NCBI GenBank assembly: GCA_030762895.1
Contig: CM061065.1
Coordinates: forward strand, 78,749,607 to 78,813,606
Direction: 5' to 3'
DNA from: Sophora flavescens
Lineage: Eukaryota; Streptophyta; Magnoliopsida; Fabales; Fabaceae
DNA: 64,000 nucleotides
Shown: positions 57,439 to 64,000 of the stretch, piece by piece
How positions within the stretch are numbered: the stretch's first letter is position 1
Layout of the letters: each line of letters opens with the position of its first letter
Notes under the pieces: model-generated
The model's input: only the letters and a program-made list of their open reading frames with translations
Told to the model about the DNA's origin: nothing
The model's database searches: none
Program-made: the position numbers and the translations under genes

Positions 57439-58318
57439 CATCCCACTGTTGGATGTGATCAAGCAAGTACCCAGATATGCTAAATTTTTGAAGGACCTAT
57501 GCACTAACAAAAGGAAGATGAAGACTAATGAGAGGGTTGACTTGGGAATGAATGTCTCAGCGCTTATCCAGTCAAAGATAGAGAGAGTTGCTTCTATAGG
57601 CCCTAATCAAGTACTGCCACAAAAGTGCAAGGATCCAGGCACCTTCACTATCCCATGCACTATTGGGGACAAGAAGTTTGAGAACTGTATGTTGGACTTG
57701 GGAGCATCAATCAATGTCATGCCTACCTCCATCTTTAATAACCTTGATCTGGGGCCATTGCAGTATACAGGTCTTACCATTCAGTTGGCTAACAGGACCA
57801 GTGCCCGACCCATGGGGATGGTAGAGGATGTCCTAGTGCAAGTTGATGATTTGATATTCCCTGCGGATTTCTATATCCTAGATATGGCAGGAGAGACTCA
57901 GTCAAGTAGATCACCCATAATCTTGGGGAGACCATTCATGATGACATCCAAGACCAAGATTGATGTTTATGATGGGACTATGTCGATGGAGTTTGGTGGT
58001 ATTGTGGCCAAATTCAAGATTTTTGATGCTATGAAGCACCCAGTAGAGGAGCACTCTGTATTCCACTTAGAGTTGCTGTCTGAACTCATTGAGAACACTC
58101 ATGATGACCTTATTTCTGATTTTCCTGTTATTTCTGGTTTTGATGATGTATATACTTGTACTAACTGCACTAACACTAACCCATGTTCTGTTTGTTCTGA
58201 GTTTTTGGATTTAACATTGCAGGGTGAGGATGATAGTGAAAGTGATAATGAGAGTGAAGCTGTTTACTCAGCAAAAGTCCTTGACCCTTTGGCTGCTCCC
58301 AATGCTCCATCTCATTGA
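57410..58318 (+). CDS. Athila protease region (gag-pol segment)
   Basis: 302 codons, open. It starts in the frame after the gag shift (RKVVINIPLLDVIKQVPRYA). The retropepsin core is CMLDLGASINVMPTSIFNNL, with the DLGA active site usual in Athila-type elements, and the second structural motif is IILGRPFMMT. A Cys-rich acidic tail (CTNCTNTNPCSVCSEF) precedes the stop at 58318. In an intact element this would be continuous with gag and RT; it overlaps gag by 29 bases only because of the frameshift. Confidence 0.7.
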   Translation: MMFSRKVVINIPLLDVIKQVPRYAKFLKDLCTNKRKMKTNERVDLGMNVSALIQSKIERVASIGPNQVLPQKCKDPGTFTIPCTIGDKKFENCMLDLGASINVMPTSIFNNLDLGPLQYTGLTIQLANRTSARPMGMVEDVLVQVDDLIFPADFYILDMAGETQSSRSPIILGRPFMMTSKTKIDVYDGTMSMEFGGIVAKFKIFDAMKHPVEEHSVFHLELLSELIENTHDDLISDFPVISGFDDVYTCTNCTNTNPCSVCSEFLDLTLQGEDDSESDNESEAVYSAKVLDPLAAPNAPSH

Positions 58319-59820
58319 GCGGTCGCCTCCTTTGGAACTCAAACCACTTCCGAGAACTTAAAGTATGCCTACTTGGGGAGGGATGCAACATTGCCGATCA
58401 TCATTTCCTCCAGCCTCAACTCGATCGGAAGACAAGCTTTTAGAAGTTACGAGGAAGAACAAGAAAGCCATTGGGTGGACATTGGCCGATATTCCAGGAA
58501 TTAGCCCCTCCGGATGCATGCACAGAATTTTCTTGGAGGATGGGGCTAAGCTGATCAGACAGGCCCAAACGCGACATAACCCACAGAGACTGGATGAGGT
58601 AAAGAAAGAGCTGACCAATCTTCTACAAGGCAGGTATTATTTATCCCATTTCTGATAGTTCTTGGGTAAGTCCGGTTCAAGTTGTACCAAAGAAATCTGG
58701 TTTAACAGTAGTTAGGAATGAGAATAATGAACTTGTGCCTACTAGAGTCCAGAATAGCTGGAGAGTTTGTATAGACTATAGGAAGCTAAACCAGGCCACC
58801 CGAAAGGATCATTTTCCTTTGCCGTTCATAGATCAGATGCTAGATCGGCCGGCTGGTCGAGTCCCATTATTGTTTTCTAGATGGCTTTTCCGGGTATTTC
58901 CAGATTCATATTGCCCCGAGGATCGGGAAAAGACCACCTTCACGTGCCCCTTCGATGCGTTTGCTTATAGGAGGATGCCATTTGGCCTCTCGTAATGCTC
59001 CTGGCACCTTTCAAAGATGCATGCTTAGTATTTTCTCCGATTTTATTGAAAACTGCATAGAGGTGTTTATGGATGATTTTACTTGTGTATGGCTCCTCTT
59101 TTGATGCTTGTTTGCATAGTCTAGATCTAGTTCTTCGAGAGATGCATTGATACTGATTTGATTCTCAATTACGAGAAATGTCATTTCATGGTAGAACAGG
59201 GGGATAGTATTGGGTCATGTAATTTCCAAAGAGGGTATTTCTGTGGATCCTGCAAAAATAAATGTAATTGCTTCATTGCCTTACCCATCTTGCGTGCGCG
59301 AGATACGTTCCTTTCTTGGACATGCAGGTTTCTCACAGCGCTTTATAAAGGACTTCAAAGAAGATAGCACTACCACATCACAAATCTGCTGAAAAATGAT
59401 GCCTGTTCGAGTTTGATGAAAAGTGCAAAGAGTCATTTGACCATCTGAAGAAGGCGTTGACATCTACCCCACACATCCAGCCCCCAGACTGGACATTACC
59501 TTTTGAACTGATGAGTGATGCCTCAGAATTTTCTTTGTGGGGGCAGTTACGGCACAAAGGGTGGGCAAGGTTGCCCATGTAATTCACTATGCTTCTAGGA
59601 CCCTAGATGCCGCACAGGCAAATTACACAACCACTGAGAAAGAGCTGCTAGCTATTGTATTTGCACTTGACAAGTTTAGGTCTTATTTGCTAGGTTCTAG
59701 GGTAACTGTTTTTACTGACCATGCAGCTTTGAAATATCTGCTGAAGAAGCCAGAAGCTAAGCCCGGCGATCGAGTGGATGCTTTTGCTTCAGGAATTCAA
59801 TGTGGAGATAAAGGATAAAA
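58319..59820 (+). pseudogene. Athila reverse transcriptase and RNase H, many frameshifts
   Basis: RT blocks are readable only in pieces and in changing frames: WTLADIPGISPSGCMHRI (about 58475), SWRVCIDYRKLNQATRKDHF (58750), the FMDDF catalytic box (near 59070), GHVISKEGISVDPAKI (59210), and RNase H pieces with VIHYASRTLDAAQ (59580) and FTDHAALKYLLKK (59715). At least eight one- or two-base indels occur in about 1.5 kb. The flanking protease and integrase frames are open. The protein would copy element RNA into DNA. Confidence 0.85.
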
Positions 59821-61253
59821 GTGGAGCTGAAAATCTGGTAGCAGATCATTTGAGTAGGATAGCAAGGGATGAGGATATTTTTCCCATCCAAGATGATTTC
59901 CCTGATGAGAGATTGTTACATATGTATGGGGTAACCCCCTGGTTTGCTGACATTGTAAATTTTCTAGTTGCTGGTGTTGTTCCTGCAGGTACAAATAGAC
60001 AAAAGTTCCACAAGCTGAAGAGCGATGCAAAGTATTATGTGTGGGATGACCCCTATCTGTGGAAGTTTTGCAGTGACCAAGTCATTCGGAGGTGTGTACC
60101 CGATCATGAGACGGAGTCCATCCTGCATTTCTCACATGCCTCTCCAGTTGGAGGACACTTTGGACCTCAAAGGACAGCAAGAAAAGTCCTGGACTCCGGA
60201 TTCTACTGGCCCACACTTTTTAGGGATTCATATGAGGTATATAAGAGTTGTAAAGAATGTCAAATAACAGGCCCGGCAATCACTCGTAGGAGTGAGATGC
60301 CCCAGCAGCCAATGCTTTATTGTGAGGTCTTTGATGTGTGGGGGATGGACTTCATTGGTCCCTTCCCTCCTTCTTTTGGTTTTGTATATATTTTGTTGGC
60401 TGTAGATTATGTTTCAAAGTGGGTGGAAGCAATCCCCACTAGGACTAACGATGCTCAGATTGTTTCAAAATTTGTTAGGTCCAACATCTTTTGCAGGTTT
60501 GGCATACCCAAGGCCATCATCAGTGACCAGGGCACACATTTTTGCAACAGAACCTTGGAGGCCTTACTCAGAAAATATGGGGTTGTACATAGAGTGTCTA
60601 CTGCTTACCACCCCCAAACCAATGGTCAAGCTGAAATATCCAACAGAGAGATCAAGCAAATTCTGGAGAAGATGGTGCAGCCTAATAGAAAGGAATGGAG
60701 CCACCGTCTGGAAGACGCACTGTGGGCACAAAGGACTGCTTTCAAGACTCCTATAGGGATGTCCCCATTTCGGCTAGTTTTTGGTAAGGCATGTCACCTC
60801 CCGGTGGAGGTTGAGCATAGAGCATACTGGGCAGTAAAGTGTTGCAACTTGGACATGAAGAAATCTGGTGTTGAAAGAAAGCTGCAGTTGCAGCAACTTG
60901 AGGAGCTTAGGCTTGAAGCCTATGAGAGCTCCAAGATTTATAAAGAAAAGACAAAAAAATTTCATGATAGAATGATTGTTAGGAAGGAATTTTTTGTGGG
61001 TCAGAAAGTCTTATTGTTTAATTCCCGCCTGAGATTGATGGCTGGGAAGCTTAGGTCTAAATGGGATGGCCCTTTTGTTGTGACTAATGTGTTTCCTTAT
61101 GGTGCAGTGGAAATTCAAAGTACAGGTACACAAAAGACTTTCAAGGTTAACGGGCAAAGGTTGAAGCCGTTCCATGGTGTGGATGCTGCTGACCCTGCGG
61201 ATGCTAATGTTGAGGAGCTATCTTTGGATGCTCCAACCTACACTGATGCTTGA
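59778..61253 (+). CDS. Athila RNase H tail and integrase, open frame
   Basis: 491 codons, uninterrupted. It begins with the connection segment (EFNVEIKDKSGAENLVADHL). The integrase zinc finger HHCC follows (HFSHASPVGGHFG and CKECQ), then the core with the three catalytic acids in GMDFIGPF, IISDQGTHF and TNGQAEISN, and a C-terminal domain (KLRSKWDGPFVVTNVFPYG). A short acidic end gives a stop at 61253. It would insert the DNA copy into nuclear chromatin. The true start of the polyprotein lies far upstream, so this is a segment of pol, not a separate gene. Confidence 0.85.
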   Translation: MLLLQEFNVEIKDKSGAENLVADHLSRIARDEDIFPIQDDFPDERLLHMYGVTPWFADIVNFLVAGVVPAGTNRQKFHKLKSDAKYYVWDDPYLWKFCSDQVIRRCVPDHETESILHFSHASPVGGHFGPQRTARKVLDSGFYWPTLFRDSYEVYKSCKECQITGPAITRRSEMPQQPMLYCEVFDVWGMDFIGPFPPSFGFVYILLAVDYVSKWVEAIPTRTNDAQIVSKFVRSNIFCRFGIPKAIISDQGTHFCNRTLEALLRKYGVVHRVSTAYHPQTNGQAEISNREIKQILEKMVQPNRKEWSHRLEDALWAQRTAFKTPIGMSPFRLVFGKACHLPVEVEHRAYWAVKCCNLDMKKSGVERKLQLQQLEELRLEAYESSKIYKEKTKKFHDRMIVRKEFFVGQKVLLFNSRLRLMAGKLRSKWDGPFVVTNVFPYGAVEIQSTGTQKTFKVNGQRLKPFHGVDAADPADANVEELSLDAPTYTDA

Positions 61254-62709
61254 TCAGGGAGTTTCTTTTCCTTTCCCTCACTCTGATTGTATAATTTTGT
61301 TGTTCATTGAGGACAATGCCTGTTTTAAGTGTGGGGGAGGGAACTAGTTGTAGTTTTTCTTTTCTTTGAATAAAGCTCCTGAATAATTTGAGAAGCTCAG
61401 GAGCATTTGGGTGTTGAGTCTTTTGATTGGCAAGTTTGTTAGATTTTATTGATGTTGCACAGATTGCTTGCATGATTAATATGTGATGATTCCCCCTAGG
61501 CTGAAAAATGTTGAAAAATTTTGTGATTCCCATTTGAAATTGAAAACTGAACTTTGGGATTTTGTTATGATAGCATGATGAATGATAAGTTTGGGGTGAT
61601 AGGAAGCACACATTAGGGATAGTATCTCTTTCAAACAAATTGCAAAAATGTCCAGGTGAGGTTTTGAGCCTCCAACATGTTTTAAACTGTGTGATAATCA
61701 CTTTCAAGTTGCACTTCCCTGGATTTGATTGAATCTCTTTTTGGTTTGCATGATTATATGTGAGTAGCAAATGATTTAGGCAGTTTCTTTGTAAATAGCT
61801 ACTTGGCCTGAATAAACTAATTCCTTTTGCATGTTCCCTAGTTAGCCCTTTTGAGCCTATTAGCCTATTAGTTCTTGATAACCCAATGTTATAAGCCCAA
61901 AAATCTGGAAAACCATGTTAACCCGATCTTAGGATTAGGAGAGCATGTAATCTTAGAATGGGTGCAAGAACTAAAGTTTGGGGTGGCTGCAAGGTGTAAT
62001 ATGTTGTTTGGGATTGAAAAAAAAAAAGAGAAAAGAAAAGAAAAAAAAAAGTGTAAAAAAAAAAAAAAAAAAATTTAAAAGTGCAAAAATGCCAAAAAGA
62101 AATAAAAAGAGCTGTAGCCACCCAGAAATGTAAAGAAAAAAAATTAAAGAAAGGAGCTTGAGTGAATTTCTATGTGTAAATATAGTTCATGCTCTCTTAG
62201 TTCCTAGGGTCTTCAGCTTAGTTCCTTTTGTTTATCCTACCCTTAGCCAGGCCCCATTACAACCCAATAAAGACCTTCTGATGTTGCTTGCATGTTCTCT
62301 GTGGGAACCATTTTGAGATGAAAAGCAAATTTTTGGGAAGTGTACTTGAAAAGTGAAACTGAGTGCAAATTGTTAGCCTGACATAAACTGAGTGACTGAG
62401 TAAACAAATAGTGCCCTTGTGAGGAAGGCAGTTGTTTGGATTTGGTGATCTCCCTTTTGTGTGTAACTTAGATCCCCTGCTTAGATTTCTGATTGTTTTC
62501 ATGATGAAACTCTCAAATGTTTAGAATAAATGAATTTGGGGATTGCTCTGTTTGAAAAGGGGGAAACAATGAAGAAAAATTGTTTTTGAAGTTGCTTGAA
62601 TTTGTGCAATGTTGATTGAATCTTTTAAGCTTGCCAGGTCTTGAGTCTTTTTGTTTTTTTTGAGTCTTAGTTTGCTTGGGGACAAGCAAAGTTTAAGTTT
62701 GGGGTATTT
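61254..62709 (+). other. Athila 3' non-coding region with repeated hairpin/purine modules
   Basis: No env-like ORF. AAGTTTGGGG occurs at 61587, 61974 and 62695, and the variant AAGTGTGGGGG at 61326. Two of the four are preceded by a short hairpin (61305-61318 and 62671-62690). Poly-A-rich stretches lie at 62020-62075. The last module adjoins the 3' LTR and must be the primer for plus-strand synthesis. A 188-codon minus-strand frame at 61770-61204 is treated as chance. Confidence 0.7.
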
Positions 62710-64000
62710 TGATAAGCCTCTGGCTCATCTAGTTTTATAGCTAGTATGATCAGGGTTTTGTGCAAATTATATCGTATTTTCACCCAAATTAGATTAGATT
62801 GTCCTCAAGCAAGGTTTTGAGTCTCTAGAGTAGTTTTAAGTTAATTTAGCAAGTTTTAAGTCAAAATAATACACTTATGCTTATTTCCTTGTTTTCAGGT
62901 TAAGTAGAAGTTGAGAAAATAAAGAACAGGGGATTCGCCCCGCGAAAGCCATGCTCGCCACGCGACCCCGAAGCCTGACTGTTCCAAGAAATTGCTAAGT
63001 CTCTGGGTCGCCTCGCGAAGAAGGTCTCGCCCCGCGAGTCTTCCAAACCTGAAAAAGTCAGAGACGATCACGGCTTGCCCGTGTTGAAGGTCATGGCCGT
63101 GGCAGTTTTGAAGCTGAAGAGTCTCGCCTCGCGAGCATCCCTTCGCCTCGCGAATCTGAAAGTCAGAGAGCATCACGGTTAGGCCCTGATGGCCATCACG
63201 GGCGTAAGGAGGAAACTCTTCATATTCTCGCCTCGCGAGAGTCACTTCGCCTCGCGAGAATGCCAAGGGTTGCTGACAGTTCATGAAATTCGCCTCGCGA
63301 ATGTTTGCTCGCCTCGCGAGCCCTCTGAATTCTGAAATTGTATAAAAGGCTGTTCTGAATATTTTGTAAAGACTTTTGCTCCTCTAACTTTCTGATATAC
63401 ATTTTTCCTTTGTGATTTCGTTATTGCCATGGAGCACTAAGTCCTAGGATTAATCTACTGTTTGAGGATCCTATATACTTGAGGTTATGTAATCCCTATC
63501 TTAATTGCTTTTCCCTTTTCAATACCATACTTTGTATTTCTGTTTGCTTAATTCAGGAGTATACTGTATTGTATTGATTTATCTCTGGTGATATCATGTT
63601 CCTATAATTAATCGCATCTGCTTAATTTGCGTGTGTACATTTCGTGTTCGCTTAGTTCACGAAGGGCTTAATCCCGTTTGCTTAATTCGGGAATAGGGAC
63701 ATGTATCCGTGGTAGTAGTTTCGCTTGTAAATTACTATTACAACCGGAAGGGGATAAGAACCTGCTTAGGACTTGGAATTACATTAACCAGGGATAGTTG
63801 GGAATTCTTGACAGTAGATTAATCGTTGTTTGATATCTGATAATCCCTTTTCAACTGCCTTGTTTTTGATTGCTCTGTTTTGTTGTTTCTTATTTTGCAC
63901 TCCAATCCAAACCCCCCCCAAAACTGATTTTTTTTGTGAAAAGTAATATTCTCAGAGTCCTTGAGAGACGACATCCGAGTTGTCGCACTATACTACACTT
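62710..64000 (+). repeat. 3' LTR of Athila (continues past the window)
   Basis: It repeats the 5' LTR from TGATAAGCC and goes on beyond its truncation point (63693) with about 300 bases not present in the 5' copy. Contains the CGCG-type array (62934-63320) and TATA box (63341-63348). Its end was not reached. Confidence 0.9.

Larger units (their letters stand above)
55234..64000 (+). mobile_element. Ty3/gypsy Athila-type retrotransposon, 3' LTR reaching the window end
   Basis: TGATAAGCC starts the 5' LTR at 55234 right after copia sequence; ACCAT (55229-55233) should recur beyond the window. The order is truncated 5' LTR (to 56212), gag, protease (active site DLGA), RT/RNase H, integrase, 1.45 kb of non-coding 3' region, purine tract and 3' LTR from 62710. 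The 5' LTR ends early at CGGGAA and runs straight into gag, so the rest of the LTR, the primer site and the start of gag were deleted. The two LTRs are otherwise almost identical, so the insertion is young. Confidence 0.9.

Overview
This looks like a window of plant nuclear DNA, most likely from an angiosperm with a repeat-rich genome. Nearly all of it can be explained as nested transposable elements. The evidence is Ty3/gypsy chromovirus-, Athila- and Ty1/copia-type polyproteins, initiator-Met-tRNA and Asp-tRNA type primer-binding sites, a plant L1-type LINE with a DUF4283 ORF1, a TRIM, a hAT-type MITE, a Mutator-like element and a plant-specific B3-domain gene remnant. No intact host gene, tRNA, rRNA, CRISPR array or bacterial feature was seen. 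Open reading frames are broken by nonsense codons and small indels in almost every element; the Athila integrase frame is the main exception.

Layout. 1-7667 (minus): a Tekay/Del-like gypsy element. Its pol runs off the left edge and its 5' LTR is 3.67 kb; it has landed in the ORF2 of a LINE. 7668-9740 (minus): the 5' part of that LINE (ORF1 and the start of ORF2). 9605-10272: LINE 5' end and flank, which are duplicated at 33817-34546. 10273-33380 (plus): a non-autonomous LTR element (LARD-like) with a Transposase_28-type gag-like gene, a 68-bp tandem array and 0.55-0.6 kb LTRs, flanked by the direct repeat GTTGT. Inside it, 15450-31714 (minus) is an LTR-internal-LTR-internal-LTR tandem of a gag-only Tekay relative, with 3.75-kb LTRs and one 5-bp duplication (AAAGG) around the whole array. 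33381-36282: duplicated flank, a microsatellite, a 44-bp-arm inverted repeat and five 232-bp tandem units. 36283-37207 (minus): a TRIM with a 601-bp hAT MITE inside it. 37817-38400: a B3 transcription-factor pseudogene. 40052-47075: a Mutator-like element with 9-bp target duplications, split by an Athila-like non-autonomous element (40871-46664, minus, duplication GTCTA). 47283-55233 (plus): a Ty1/copia element whose 3' LTR is interrupted by an Athila element (55234 to the window end, plus).

How the parts relate. Target-site duplications give the order of several insertions: LINE, then LARD and Tekay-1; LARD, then the Tekay tandem; TRIM, then MITE; MULE, then the Athila-like LARD; copia, then Athila. 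The gag-only Tekay tandem and the Athila-like LARD lack pol and resemble potential passengers of the pol-bearing Tekay-1 and Athila families present in the same window.

The most unusual signal is in the Athila LTR. Just upstream of its TATA box are ten copies of a 13-mer (YTCGCCNCGCGAR-like), set as five pairs with 19-20 bp between the members of each pair, interleaved with CACGGCC/GGCCGTG inverted motifs. Related CACGGCC...GGCCGTG palindromes also occur in the LTRs of the two other gypsy-type families here. A second recurring module, a short hairpin followed by AAGTTTGGGG, marks the polypurine tract and also occurs in related form at the end of pol.
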